A model generated the notes under the pieces. It ran no database searches. It was not told where the DNA came from and saw nothing but the letters and a program-made list of their open reading frames with translations. From Natronosalvus caseinilyticus (GTDB lineage Archaea; Halobacteriota; Halobacteria; Halobacteriales; Natrialbaceae): a stretch of DNA of 64,000 nt. Positions 25,798 through 35,026 of this stretch are shown here, one piece after another (the stretch's first letter is position 1; each line of letters starts with the position of its first letter). Both the position numbers and the translations under genes were made by a program. The stretch covers positions 3,224,001 through 3,288,000 of the forward strand of contig NZ_CP071596.1 of the NCBI RefSeq assembly GCF_017357105.1, written 5' to 3'.

Positions 25798-25854
25798 ATT
25801 CAGGAATCCGAGGGGATGAAGTTCAACGTTCCGGATCATTTTCACCGTCTGACG

Positions 25855-25862
25855 TTTATATG
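25855..25862. promoter_or_regulatory. shared bidirectional TATA-like element between cetZ and the pilin-like operon
   Basis: TTTATATG reads as CATATAAA on the minus strand. Rightward, the ATG at 25886 is about 25 nt downstream, so that gene would be leaderless and the ATG at 25865 would be too close to be used. Leftward, cetZ would get a leader of about 38 nt. Confidence 0.45.
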
Positions 25863-25885
25863 CGATGGGGCGGCCAGAGGAGGCC

Positions 25886-26446
25886 ATGTTCCAGTTTCCC
25901 ACCGCTCGCCGGGTGGTTCGACGGTACTGCGAGGGCCCGCCTCACTCGAGTACGGCTCCACTAACGGACCGTTCGAACCGGCGCGGGCAAACCGAACCGC
26001 TCGCCGCACTCGTGGCCGTCGCCACGGTCTGTCTCGCACTCGGCGTGTACGCCGGCGCACTCTCAGGGATGGGACAGACGAGCAGCGATCGCTCCGTTGC
26101 AGAACCCACGCTCGAGGCCGTGCACGCGACCATCGCCGCCGACGGCGTCTACGATCCGAACCGGCCGGGCGATTCGCTCGGTAAGATTCCGACGGATCGG
26201 CTGCCTAGCGACCGGACCGTGACGGTGACGGTCACGACGCTCGAGGAAGGTCACCCTGAAACGCGACGCTGGGCGAGGTACGTCGACGGTCGGTACGAGC
26301 GTGGCTCTGCAACGGGTGATCGCCCGCCCTCATCCACCCCGACGCCTGGAGGGAGCGCTGACGACACCGCGACCCGCCCGATCGCCATCCTCGAGCCCTC
26401 GGGGAAGGTGTCGAGCGCAACGCTCTACGTGGAGGTCCGGTCGTGA
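25886..26446 (+). CDS. pilin-like operon, first gene: membrane-anchored protein (DUF7285-type)
   Basis: 186 residues from ATG 25886; AGGAGG directly before it is a Shine-Dalgarno but closely spaced. After an Arg-rich leader, RGQTEPLAALVAVATVCLAL gives a type-IV-pilin-like QTE boundary and a single hydrophobic helix (about residues 36-56). The rest is an extracytoplasmic beta-rich part with a Ser/Thr/Pro linker. Its stop overlaps the next GTG (GTGA). In other haloarchaea such proteins occur near type II/IV secretion ATPases; none lies in this window. Confidence 0.72.
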   Translation: MFQFPTARRVVRRYCEGPPHSSTAPLTDRSNRRGQTEPLAALVAVATVCLALGVYAGALSGMGQTSSDRSVAEPTLEAVHATIAADGVYDPNRPGDSLGKIPTDRLPSDRTVTVTVTTLEEGHPETRRWARYVDGRYERGSATGDRPPSSTPTPGGSADDTATRPIAILEPSGKVSSATLYVEVRS

Positions 26447-27612
26447 CGTCAACGCCCGGCCCCGGGTCGTCAGTGCCTGACCTCCTGTCGTCAGTATCTG
26501 GTCTCGCGTCCGTGGCCGAAACCGAGTCGGCCACGAATGATACCGATCCATCCACGACCGATGATATTGAGTCGGCCGCGGCCAATACCGGCACCCCGAG
26601 GCGCTGCATCGGCGACGGCCGAGCCGTCAGTACGGTCCTCGACGTCGCACTCTGTCTCGTGCTGATGAGCGCCGCCGTCGGCGTCCTCGGCATCTATCTC
26701 GCAGGTGACGAGGATACCGGCCACACTCCCGAAACGGCGACTCACGCGGTCGAACTGCTCGGCTCGACGACAGTCAGCGTCGAATACACGCTCGAACCAG
26801 TCCTCGAGCGCGCCCCCGAGGACGCCTACGCCGATCCGGACGACTACACCAGGAGCGAACTCACGCGCGTGACACACGGTCCGGCCGCTGGCGTTCTCGC
26901 GGACGCCGCACTCGCGAACGTGTCGCTCGAGGACGAACTACTCACGCAGGACGGTCGCCTCTTCGCGACGGCGATCGAGGGGCCGATCGCCAGCGAGTTC
27001 GCGGTCGTCGACGGTGACGTCGCCGTGGCGGCCCACTGGACGCCCTACGAGGGGGCGCCACTCGAGGGACGAGCGCACATCGGTCCAACCCCGTCACCGA
27101 CCGCCGACGTGAGTAGCGTCTCGATGACCGTGCCCAGCGGCTTCGCGCTCGACCGCATCGATGCCGCCGATTTCGCCGGAGACGAGGGTGGCGACGGGGA
27201 CGTAGATGAGAGTGGCGGCGGGAGCAGGAACGAGGGCGAGTACGAGGACGAGAACCCGGACGAAGAGGCGTACCATCCCATCGCAACCAGCGTTTCCACA
27301 GCGATCGTCGAGGGGTACTTCCCGCCGGAACAGACGTCGCTCGTACTCGAGCGCGGCGGCCTCGACCGGGACCGAACCGTCTATCGGTACGAACGGTTCG
27401 CGACTGCCCTGGACGGGATCGATCCTGCCGATCTCGAGACTTCACTCGAACAGTCGAACAGCGACGCACAGGCGGCGAACGCACAGATCGTCGACGCCCT
27501 CGCCGGGTCGATGGCTGCCGATATGGAATCGCGGTTCGATACCCCTGAAGAAGCCGCGGACGCCATCGCGGTCGAGGACGTCACCATCGTCGTACGAGTG
27601 TGGGAGACGTGA
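26443..27612 (+). CDS. pilin-like operon, second gene: membrane-anchored protein (DUF7284-type)
   Basis: 389 residues from GTG 26443, coupled by a GTGA overlap to the first gene. A disordered Ser/Thr leader (about 1-55) precedes DGRAVSTVLDVALCLVLMSA, a hydrophobic helix with a pilin-like character (about residues 58-82). A beta-rich extracytoplasmic region follows, with VEYTLEPVLERAPEDAYADP and a late Gly/Asp/Glu-rich linker (VDESGGGSRNEGEYEDE, about 244-260). The C-terminus is amphipathic. It probably assembles with its neighbours in a surface structure, but no direct evidence. Confidence 0.72.
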   Translation: MTSTPGPGSSVPDLLSSVSGLASVAETESATNDTDPSTTDDIESAAANTGTPRRCIGDGRAVSTVLDVALCLVLMSAAVGVLGIYLAGDEDTGHTPETATHAVELLGSTTVSVEYTLEPVLERAPEDAYADPDDYTRSELTRVTHGPAAGVLADAALANVSLEDELLTQDGRLFATAIEGPIASEFAVVDGDVAVAAHWTPYEGAPLEGRAHIGPTPSPTADVSSVSMTVPSGFALDRIDAADFAGDEGGDGDVDESGGGSRNEGEYEDENPDEEAYHPIATSVSTAIVEGYFPPEQTSLVLERGGLDRDRTVYRYERFATALDGIDPADLETSLEQSNSDAQAANAQIVDALAGSMAADMESRFDTPEEAADAIAVEDVTIVVRVWET

Positions 27613-30600
27613 CCCGAACGCCCACCATCTCGCTCGCGGACGACGACCGTGGGCGAGTCCCGTTCGCGCTCATCGGTGTACTGTTGCTCGTCAGCAGTAT
27701 CACTCTCGTGGGTGCACTCGAGTCGCGACCGGCCCCCGAATCCGACGTCGATCCCGCCGTCGCGATGGATCGAACGACCGCCGCGACGCAAACGGCCATC
27801 CGACACGCGGTCCTGGACGCGACCGATCAGGTCGCCAGCGAGCCGATTATCGAACCCGCGAACACTCCTTACGGGGACCTCGTCAACGCCAGTAGCGACC
27901 GCGAAATCCTCGAAAACTACCTCGCCCTTCGGATTTACCTGAACGTACAGAGGAACCTCGCGGGCGCCGGGCAGCACGTCCGCGGAACGACCACGACCGT
28001 CTCCGTCCCGCCCGCGACCGACCTCGAGTCGCTCGAACGTGGGATGGATCGGATGACGGTCTCGGCGGACGACGTCGGCCGCCTCGAGGTGACGATCGAC
28101 GGCGTCCGAACGGCCGTCGAACGCGACGGCGAGACGGTCGCGAGCCGCGTCGAACCCGTGACGGTCTCCGTGCCGACGCCGCTATTCGAACTGCAGCGCC
28201 GGACGGCCGCCTACGAGACCGCTCTCAACACCGGTGCGCTCGAAGGATCGGGCTTTGGCCGGCAATTCAGTGGCCGACTGTACCCGCTCGCGTGGGCCCG
28301 CGGCTACGCCCAGTACGCCGGTATGCCGGTCTCGGAGGTGATCGCCAATCGCCACGTCGAGGTGACGGCCAACAGCGCCGCCTATGCGACCCAGCGCGGC
28401 GTCTTCGGTACCCAGGACGCCGATGGCGGCGACGCCATGCGCCAGGCCTGGCTCTGTCTCGCGGCCAAAGACGGCGACGACCTCTACGGCGGCTACAACG
28501 ACGGCGAGTCACCGAGTATCGACAGCCAGGACGTGTGTGACTCCCTCCAGTACGTCTACGGCGATCAGGTCGGCGGCAATCCGCCCGAGGCACCGTCACT
28601 GCAGGACCTCTCCGGTCACGCACCCGGGATGGACGAAGAACAGACGATCGCCGTTAGCGAGAGCGCGTACATGCCGCTTCGATACATGTTCGACGAGGAC
28701 AACGAGCACTCGATTCCGGCGGCGTTCGACCGGGTCTATACCGTCGACGCCGCCTCGATTGTCGCCATCGACGAAACACACACGCGCGCAGAACCCGCCC
28801 CACCCGACGAAGGCGCACACTGGGAGCGTCTGGATCGCTCGCCGAGAACGTACCGTAACACGACGGTCACCGACGTCATCGTTCGCAATCCTGGTCGGGC
28901 GAGTTCGTACTACACCTACGACGCCACCGTCGTCAACGGCTTCGAACGCACCGCGACCTGGAACGACACCCGCACGAACGAGACCGAACGGATCGAGACG
29001 AACGCGACCGGGACGAGTACGTTCGACGTGCGCGTTCGTCTGTACGAAGCCGATCACAGCCCGGACTCGAAGGTCAAAGCCCGGGCCGAGTACGGCGTTC
29101 ACCGAAAGTACGGCGGGACCGGCGTCTACTCGAGTGACTTCAGCGACGTCCCCGACAGAGCTGCGAACGCGTTCGTCGGCGCACGCACCGAAACCGGTTT
29201 CGAGCGGCTGCTTGCGGACGCCGCCGTCGAGGCTCACTCCGGGGCCGACCTCGAGCGTTCCCTCGAAATTCCGTCGCGAAAACGACTCGACGCCGGCTAC
29301 GAGTATGGCGTCCTCGAGGCCGACGTGATCGATGATCTCACCGCGATCCAGGCGGACCTCGAAGGCCTCGAGGTGACCTTCGAACGTGCGGACATGATCA
29401 AAGAACCTGGCGAGGACGGGCCCGTCGAGGATTTGATCGCGAAGGTCGAGGCTGAACGGGATACCTACCTCGAGCGGAACAGACCGTACGCCGATCCAGC
29501 GGAAAAGGCGACGTACGAGGCTCGGCTCGCGTACTTCGAACTCCTGCTCTCTGACCTGGAGGCTGTGGCCGAAACGCACGACGACGTGATGGGCGAACTG
29601 GACGACGAACTCGAGGAGGCGAACTCCGGATTAGCGGATGCGACGGCGTACATGCAGGAGGCGATGAGTACGTCAGAACCGGAACCGGAGCCGATCGAGG
29701 AGGTTCCGTTGCTCGAGGGGGTGAGCTATCGGGTGTCGGGGTCGCCGTCGTATCTGGTGACGGAGAACGTGACGGCCGAGCGAGTGCCGGCGGTGGGAAA
29801 CGATTCGGAATTTGCGCCGATGGCGACGCGAAATTCGAACTACTTCTCGATTCCGTACGATTCGGTGATGACGGGTATTCTGTCGAAGATTCCGAGGTTG
29901 GATCTCGGAGAGGAAGAGCAGCGGGTGCCGATGCGGACGGCGGGGGAGACGTTGCGGGCGGCGAAGTTGGCAGAGGCGGTAGGGGCTGGTTTGAACGAAG
30001 AGGTGGATGATATTGAAGGAATTATAGGCAGTTCATTCACTGGGTTATCTGGCGATATTGCTTTTGATGTGAGTATCGAATTATTCGATGAAGATAAAAC
30101 CAATATTGTAAGAGTTAACTCAAAAGTTGAAGAGTCGATTAAAGAGACACTGAATGATTGGGGGCCAATTGATGAAACAGCGATAGCTTTAGGAGATGGT
30201 GCTGTTACTGAACCGATCACTGAAGTGATTGTCGAAGAGTTAAGCGACGAGTATCCAGACGAGTTTGAGGGGCGACAAGAAGCGTGGGAAGCAAAGGTTG
30301 CAGCCATTGCTCGGCCGATTGTTACAGAGAGTATTGCAGACCAAACTGTTTCCTTCGATAATAGGTTAGATGACCTTGATGAAGAGATCCGGAAAAAAGT
30401 TGAGGGAAAAACAGATGAGGTAATTAAAGAACGTCTCGAGAACGCGGAAATCGTCAACGAAGAGGGTGATATCGTAATTAGTGATGAAGAGGACTGGTTA
30501 CAAGGAGACTCCCCGAAACGTGTTCCTGCTGGCATTCCAATTACCCCAGTCCCGGGATACTGGGTTGCGACGGCGAACGTGTGGGACGTGGATGTGGAAG

Positions 30601-30890
30601 CAAAGTACGCTCGATTTGAAGTTGCAGCCAATACTGGAACACCGCTGGTTACTGAAGGAACGACCTATGTTCGAGAGGACAAGAACGTTTCAGTAAATAT
30701 TGGTGGCAACCAGAAGCGACTAGGTTCAAATAAGGCAATATCGTTTCGAGGGGGCACAGTCGTCGTAATTGTTGTTCCACCTGGTGGACAAGGAGTTGGT
30801 GATCGTACAGGAGTTAGAACTGAATGTACAGAAACATGGCCCGATGTTGGGTATCTCGAAAACAGCGAGACAGTAGCCTGTGGCTCCTAG
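27609..30890 (+). CDS. pilin-like operon, third gene: very large membrane-anchored surface protein (DUF7286-type), with an AT-rich 3' part
   Basis: 1093 residues from GTG 27609 (GTGA overlap with the second gene); GTG 27600 is possible. One N-terminal helix (about residues 13-33: FALIGVLLLVSSITLVGAL) anchors a long extracytoplasmic part with YARGYAQYAGM-like segments, several helical stretches and coiled-coil-like region (about 560-680). Around codon 790 the DNA shifts from about 67% GC to about 28-40% GC within 120 nt, and codon use becomes A/T-ending to the end. The frame stays open, so it is either a chimera or a transferred 3' end. It converges on the propeller lipoprotein gene. Confidence 0.75.
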   Translation: MTRTPTISLADDDRGRVPFALIGVLLLVSSITLVGALESRPAPESDVDPAVAMDRTTAATQTAIRHAVLDATDQVASEPIIEPANTPYGDLVNASSDREILENYLALRIYLNVQRNLAGAGQHVRGTTTTVSVPPATDLESLERGMDRMTVSADDVGRLEVTIDGVRTAVERDGETVASRVEPVTVSVPTPLFELQRRTAAYETALNTGALEGSGFGRQFSGRLYPLAWARGYAQYAGMPVSEVIANRHVEVTANSAAYATQRGVFGTQDADGGDAMRQAWLCLAAKDGDDLYGGYNDGESPSIDSQDVCDSLQYVYGDQVGGNPPEAPSLQDLSGHAPGMDEEQTIAVSESAYMPLRYMFDEDNEHSIPAAFDRVYTVDAASIVAIDETHTRAEPAPPDEGAHWERLDRSPRTYRNTTVTDVIVRNPGRASSYYTYDATVVNGFERTATWNDTRTNETERIETNATGTSTFDVRVRLYEADHSPDSKVKARAEYGVHRKYGGTGVYSSDFSDVPDRAANAFVGARTETGFERLLADAAVEAHSGADLERSLEIPSRKRLDAGYEYGVLEADVIDDLTAIQADLEGLEVTFERADMIKEPGEDGPVEDLIAKVEAERDTYLERNRPYADPAEKATYEARLAYFELLLSDLEAVAETHDDVMGELDDELEEANSGLADATAYMQEAMSTSEPEPEPIEEVPLLEGVSYRVSGSPSYLVTENVTAERVPAVGNDSEFAPMATRNSNYFSIPYDSVMTGILSKIPRLDLGEEEQRVPMRTAGETLRAAKLAEAVGAGLNEEVDDIEGIIGSSFTGLSGDIAFDVSIELFDEDKTNIVRVNSKVEESIKETLNDWGPIDETAIALGDGAVTEPITEVIVEELSDEYPDEFEGRQEAWEAKVAAIARPIVTESIADQTVSFDNRLDDLDEEIRKKVEGKTDEVIKERLENAEIVNEEGDIVISDEEDWLQGDSPKRVPAGIPITPVPGYWVATANVWDVDVEAKYARFEVAANTGTPLVTEGTTYVREDKNVSVNIGGNQKRLGSNKAISFRGGTVVVIVVPPGGQGVGDRTGVRTECTETWPDVGYLENSETVACGS

Positions 30891-31700
30891 GAAATCTCTT
30901 CGAAAGTCCACTTACTCGAGCGCATAGATCGTTCCTTCCCCAGTCCCGATGAAAAGCATCCCATCGGTTAACGCAGGCTCAGATACTATATTCCCACTCG
31001 TCTCATAATACCACAGCTCTTCGCCCGTTGTGTTGTCAAAAGCATAAACACCATCAGGTGAACCGGTATATAAAGTCTCATCAGTAAGAGAGACACCTCC
31101 TCCGAATCCTCCAGATGCCGTTTCCCATTGGAGACTGCCATCTAGAGCATCTGCACACGCAATACCGTTCCTTGTTGTAGCGAAGACAGAACCATCATGA
31201 TATGAAGTAGATGATATGACCATTTCACTAACTTCACAAGTCCATATGATTTCCCCGTTATAGAGATCAAACGCATAGATTGCTTCACTGCCTTGGGACC
31301 CTACATAGAGATAATCCTCATTAGCAGCAAATCCCATCATTGTATTATCCATCTCAGTTTCCCAAAGTCGTTCTTGAGTTTCAAGATCAATGGCATATAT
31401 GTAATGGGGAACACCGACCGCATAGAGTATACCATTTGATACCGTTGTCGTTCTTGTTCCCCGGCCGCGTATTTCATGGGTCCATTCAATATCACCTGTT
31501 TGGCAGTCAAGTGCAACAATTTGCCCATCATCAGTGTTTGTATAGAGAGTCCCGTCAAAAACTGTTGGACTGCCTAAGGCAGCAAGTCTATCCCTGAAAC
31601 TGTCCCATATTTTATCACCAGTTTGTTTATTCCATGCGACAACGTCTCCTCCTCCATCATTAACATACAACTTATCATCCAATACCGTTGCAGTCTCTCC
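30000..31700. other. AT-rich island inside two convergent genes
   Basis: Counted samples: 29941-30000 is 40/60 GC, 30001-30060 is 24/60, 30061-30120 is 17/60, 31321-31380 is 23/60, 31561-31620 is 27/60 and 31861-31920 is 38/60. The island therefore covers the C-terminal coding part of the pilin-like third gene and most of the lipoprotein gene, whose first about 130 codons are again GC-rich. No repeats, tRNA or transposase mark the edges. Confidence 0.85.
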
Positions 31701-32126
31701 AAAATTTGAAGCGCCCCGGTCCACCGACCACTCAATCTCCCCTTCGAGCAAATCAATCGCGTAAAATGTCGAATCCCAACTTCCAATATACGCCGTCCCA
31801 TCGGCAATTGCTGCTCCACCCGTAATCCGGCCACCGGTCTGGAGTCGCCATCGCTCCGAAACGGAGTCCGTTGGGCCGGTCGCGGTTGGGTGATATCCCG
31901 TATTCTGGATGTCGACGCCGGCCATCGGCCACTCGTCGCTCGAGACCGTCGGTTCCTCACCGGGTCCACCCGAAATGAGTCCACCATTGCTCGATCCAGT
32001 GGATTGAGAGTCGTTCGAGTCGGTTTTCGGCGAATCGGAACTGCCGAAATCGGCACACCCGGCGAGGCTCGTGACGCTTGCACCAACGCACGTTGCGAGC
32101 CATCGTCGTCTCGTCTGGGAAGGCAT
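30912..32126 (-). CDS. PQQ-like beta-propeller lipoprotein
   Basis: 404 residues. A Tat-type leader (SQTRRRWLATCVG) ends in the lipobox LAGC at about residue 24, followed by a Ser/Asn/Asp-rich linker. Then about seven repeats with the Trp-Ala/Ser and Asp-containing PQQ/BamB pattern: WPMAGVDIQNTGYHP, AYIGSWDSTFYAIDLLEGE, LYVNDGGGDVVAWNKQTGD, LYTNTDDGQIVALDCQTGD and so on. Repeats are propeller blades, probably surface-exposed. The first third is GC-rich and the rest AT-rich. Convergent with the pilin-like operon; its own TATA element is at 32145-32157. Confidence 0.9.
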   Translation of the reverse strand: MPSQTRRRWLATCVGASVTSLAGCADFGSSDSPKTDSNDSQSTGSSNGGLISGGPGEEPTVSSDEWPMAGVDIQNTGYHPTATGPTDSVSERWRLQTGGRITGGAAIADGTAYIGSWDSTFYAIDLLEGEIEWSVDRGASNFGETATVLDDKLYVNDGGGDVVAWNKQTGDKIWDSFRDRLAALGSPTVFDGTLYTNTDDGQIVALDCQTGDIEWTHEIRGRGTRTTTVSNGILYAVGVPHYIYAIDLETQERLWETEMDNTMMGFAANEDYLYVGSQGSEAIYAFDLYNGEIIWTCEVSEMVISSTSYHDGSVFATTRNGIACADALDGSLQWETASGGFGGGVSLTDETLYTGSPDGVYAFDNTTGEELWYYETSGNIVSEPALTDGMLFIGTGEGTIYALE

Positions 32127-32144
32127 TGACCGACAGAGGTAGTA

Positions 32145-32157
32145 AAACTATAAGAAT
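32145..32157 (-). promoter_or_regulatory. TATA element of the propeller lipoprotein gene
   Basis: The minus strand reads TTCTTATAGTTTT here, centred about 25 nt before the ATG at 32126, fitting a leaderless start. Confidence 0.55.
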
Positions 32158-32178
32158 GTAATGACTTGATTTTACAAT

Positions 32179-32189
32179 CTTAATATAGG
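32179..32189 (+). promoter_or_regulatory. TATA-like element before the 32.2 kb gene
   Basis: CTTAATATAGG lies 23-33 nt before ATG 32212, supporting that start over the internal ATG 32251. Confidence 0.45.
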
Positions 32190-32211
32190 AATATCGAATC
32201 GAAACACGTCG

Positions 32212-32676
32212 ATGAAAACCGACTTGGTGCTGACCGACCTTTCCTCAGGTATGTTCTACGACCAGCGCCTTTCCGTCCCCGAATCCGCCACCGCGCTTCG
32301 AGCCGAATACGACGACGACCTTCGGTCGGCACTCGAGCACGCTGGCCTCGAGCACGCCGAGACCGAAACCGACGTCGACCGATCGAAACTGAAGGCGCTC
32401 CGCGACAGGGAGGCACCGGACCTGACTCTCGAGGAGGCCGCCCAGATTCAGTCGCTCGAGGATGGCGAGCCCGACCCGGAGACGATCGTCGAACTCGCGG
32501 GTGAACACCTGCTGTTGGGAATGACGACGGCCGTCGTCGACGTGGATACGCTTGCGGCCGACCTCGACGGCGGCCTCGGCGCCACGGAGATTCAACAGAA
32601 GATCGAACGCCGCGCACCGATGACGTTCGAGGAGTACGTCGCGATTCAGTACGCAATCGTCGACCGCGGTATGTGA
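32212..32676 (+). CDS. DUF5791-type acidic helical protein
   Basis: 154 residues from ATG 32212; ATG 32251 is a possible shorter start. It contains FYDQRLSVPESATALRAEYD, then LTLEEAAQIQSLEDGEPD and a terminal RRAPMTFEEYVAIQYAIVDR. This looks like the haloarchaeal DUF5791 family, a small acidic cytosolic protein of unknown function. It is followed by an SDR-family gene in the same direction. Confidence 0.75.
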   Translation: MKTDLVLTDLSSGMFYDQRLSVPESATALRAEYDDDLRSALEHAGLEHAETETDVDRSKLKALRDREAPDLTLEEAAQIQSLEDGEPDPETIVELAGEHLLLGMTTAVVDVDTLAADLDGGLGATEIQQKIERRAPMTFEEYVAIQYAIVDRGM

Positions 32677-32742
32677 GGAGCGCAGTCGTCGAGGTCATGA
32701 TGTCGTCGAAGTCGTTATGCACTCGGCTTCCCGAGTACGGGC

Positions 32743-33654
32743 ATGGGTATGCGCGTCGCTATTCTCGGCTGTGGATACGTGGGTCTGGAACTGGGCCGCC
32801 AGCTTGAGGAACGAGGCCACGAGGTGATCGGCGTCCGTCGATCCGCCGACGGACTCGCGGCTATCGAGGACGCCGGTTTCGAGGCCGTCCAGGCCGACGT
32901 GACCGACGCGCCGTCGCTGGAGGACGTCCCCGACGTCAATGCAATCGTCTTCGCCGCGAGCAGCGGCGGTCGAGGAGCTGACGCCGCTCGAGACGTGTAC
33001 GTCGAGGGACTCGAGACCGCGATCCGAGCATTCGGCGAACGAGACCATCAGCCGAACCGTCTCGTCTACACGTCCTCGACGGGCGTTCACGGCGACCACG
33101 ACGGCGAGTGGGTCGACGAGGAGACGTCGATCGAGCCGACGACCGAGAAGACCGAGGTGCTGGCAGCGGCCGAGCGAATTGCCCTCGAGCGGCCGCCCGA
33201 GTACGGGGACGGCTTCGAGGGGACGGTCGCTCGCTTTGCCGGCCTCTACGGGCCGGACCGGTACCGTCTGGAGCGCTATCTCGAGGGACCGGTCACCGAG
33301 GGGTACCTGAACATGGTTCATCGAGACGATGCCGCTGGCGCGGTCCGATACCTCCTCGAGCACGACCTCGCTCGCGGCGACGTCGTACAGGTAGTCGACG
33401 ACGAACCGGCGTCGAAGTGGGCGTTCGCTGACTGGCTGGCCGCTCGATGTGGCCTGGAGGCACCCGAGAAGCGAACGAAAGCAGAGCGGCTCGAGACCGG
33501 GGATCTCTCGGCGGCGGCCCGACGACGAATCCTCACAGCAAAGCGGTGTTCGAACGCAAGATTGCGCGAACTGGGATACGAGTTCGAGTACCCGACCTAT
33601 CGAGAGGGATACGAGTCAGCGATCACGGCATATCTGGAGAATTCGCCATCGTAG
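32743..33654 (+). CDS. NAD-dependent SDR-family epimerase/reductase
   Basis: 303 residues from ATG 32743; ATG 32749 is equally possible. It has an extended-SDR fold: NAD loop ILGCGYVGLELG, VVFAASSGGRGAD, RLVYTSSTGVHGDHDGEWV (Ser-Thr catalytic region without an obvious YxxxK after it), LYGPDRYRLER, and NMVHRDDAAGAV. The YeeZ/WcaG-like branch with GxGxxG is favoured, and the catalytic Tyr is uncertain. Substrate unknown. It lies 66 nt after the DUF5791 gene and may be co-transcribed. Confidence 0.85.
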   Translation: MGMRVAILGCGYVGLELGRQLEERGHEVIGVRRSADGLAAIEDAGFEAVQADVTDAPSLEDVPDVNAIVFAASSGGRGADAARDVYVEGLETAIRAFGERDHQPNRLVYTSSTGVHGDHDGEWVDEETSIEPTTEKTEVLAAAERIALERPPEYGDGFEGTVARFAGLYGPDRYRLERYLEGPVTEGYLNMVHRDDAAGAVRYLLEHDLARGDVVQVVDDEPASKWAFADWLAARCGLEAPEKRTKAERLETGDLSAAARRRILTAKRCSNARLRELGYEFEYPTYREGYESAITAYLENSPS

Positions 33655-33791
33655 GCGGTTATTACAGGCGGTTTGTGGACGTTACAATCGAGGGGAACCT
33701 TCATGGGCGTTCAATTTGAGTGTGGGGTATGGGAACCCGGGGCGGCACACGAATCGATCCCGTGGCCGATGGTGCTAGTGGTGGCGTCGGG

Positions 33792-34937
33792 ATGGTCAGC
33801 GAGTCCGTCGAGTCGTTACGGGTGATCGACCCGCTCGTCCTCTCGCTGGGAGTCGTCGGACTCGTGGCCCTCGCACTCGGTGGCTGGTGGGTTCTTCGCT
33901 GGTTCAACCGATCGCCAGGGAATCGACTCCGACGGCTCCTCACGAAGTACGACGACGTGGCGGTGATGATGCATCCGAACCCCGATCCGGACGCGATGGC
34001 ATCGGCGATGGGCGTTGCGGCGATCGCAGAGAGCGTCGATACCGACGCGACGATCTACTATCCGGGCGAGATCCGCCACCAGGAGAATCGAGCGTTTCGA
34101 ACCGTACTCGAACTCGAACTCGAGACCGTCGAGTCGGCCTCGGACATCGACTCCGAGACGGTGGTGCTGGTCGATCACAACACGCCGAGGGGGTTCACCG
34201 GCGCCCAGATGGTCGAACCGCTCGTCGTCGTCGACCACCACCCTGGAAACGGCGCGGGAACCACGTTTACCGACGTGCGAACGGACTACGGCGCCGCGTC
34301 GGCGATCCTGGTCGAGTACCTCGAGGAGATTGGCGTCGACCTGGTCGATAGCGAGGACTCCAGTGGTGGCGACGTGGACTTGACCGAGGAACTGGCGACG
34401 GGGCTGCTCTACGGCATCCTCTCGGATACGAACCACCTCACGAAGGGGTGCTCGGCGGCCGATTTCCAGGCCGCTTCGTTCCTCTTTCCGGCCATCGACG
34501 AGGAGAAGCTCGACCGGATCGCGAACCCGCAGGTGAGCGACGACGTGCTCCAGATCAAGGCCGACGCGATCCAGAAGAAGCGCATCGAGGGATCGTTCGC
34601 CATCTGTGACGTCGGCGAGATCGGTAACGTCGACGCGATTCCCCAGGCCGCAGACGAGTTGATGCACCTGGAGGGCGTCACGGCGGTCGTGGTCTACGGC
34701 GAACACGACGGCACGATTCACCTCTCCGGTCGCTCTCGAGACGACCGCGTTCACATGGGTGAGGCCCTGCGCCACGCCGTCAGCGACATCCCGATGGCGA
34801 ACGCGGGCGGTCACGCGCGCATGGGCGGCGGCCAGGTGTCGGTCGATCACATGAACGGCATCGGCCCCTCCGACGGCGTGAGCAAACCGGAGTTCGAAAA
34901 ACGCGTCTTCTCGGCGATGTCGGGCGAGCGTTCCTGA
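33792..34937 (+). CDS. membrane-anchored DHH-family phosphoesterase
   Basis: About 381 residues from ATG 33792; GTG 33720 or ATG 33729 would lengthen the N-terminus with non-core sequence. A hydrophobic helix (VLSLGVVGLVALALGGWW) anchors a DHH domain: HPNPDPDAMASA, LVDHNTPRG, VVVDHHPGN and a complete motif IV GILSDTNHL. A C-terminal GGHARMGGG loop completes DHHA1. It resembles membrane-bound c-di-AMP phosphodiesterases of the GdpP type in layout (helix plus DHH/DHHA1), but the substrate is not proven. It is a paralogue of the 0.6 kb gene, which lacks motif IV. Confidence 0.88.
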   Translation: MVSESVESLRVIDPLVLSLGVVGLVALALGGWWVLRWFNRSPGNRLRRLLTKYDDVAVMMHPNPDPDAMASAMGVAAIAESVDTDATIYYPGEIRHQENRAFRTVLELELETVESASDIDSETVVLVDHNTPRGFTGAQMVEPLVVVDHHPGNGAGTTFTDVRTDYGAASAILVEYLEEIGVDLVDSEDSSGGDVDLTEELATGLLYGILSDTNHLTKGCSAADFQAASFLFPAIDEEKLDRIANPQVSDDVLQIKADAIQKKRIEGSFAICDVGEIGNVDAIPQAADELMHLEGVTAVVVYGEHDGTIHLSGRSRDDRVHMGEALRHAVSDIPMANAGGHARMGGGQVSVDHMNGIGPSDGVSKPEFEKRVFSAMSGERS

Positions 34938-35026
34938 CGCCGTCGCTACTGCTTGCCCACCGCTCCGCACGACTCGAGAGGCCGGGGAGAGTCGCGCTTT
35001 TACCGTCGACAGTCCAAGACACGAGC

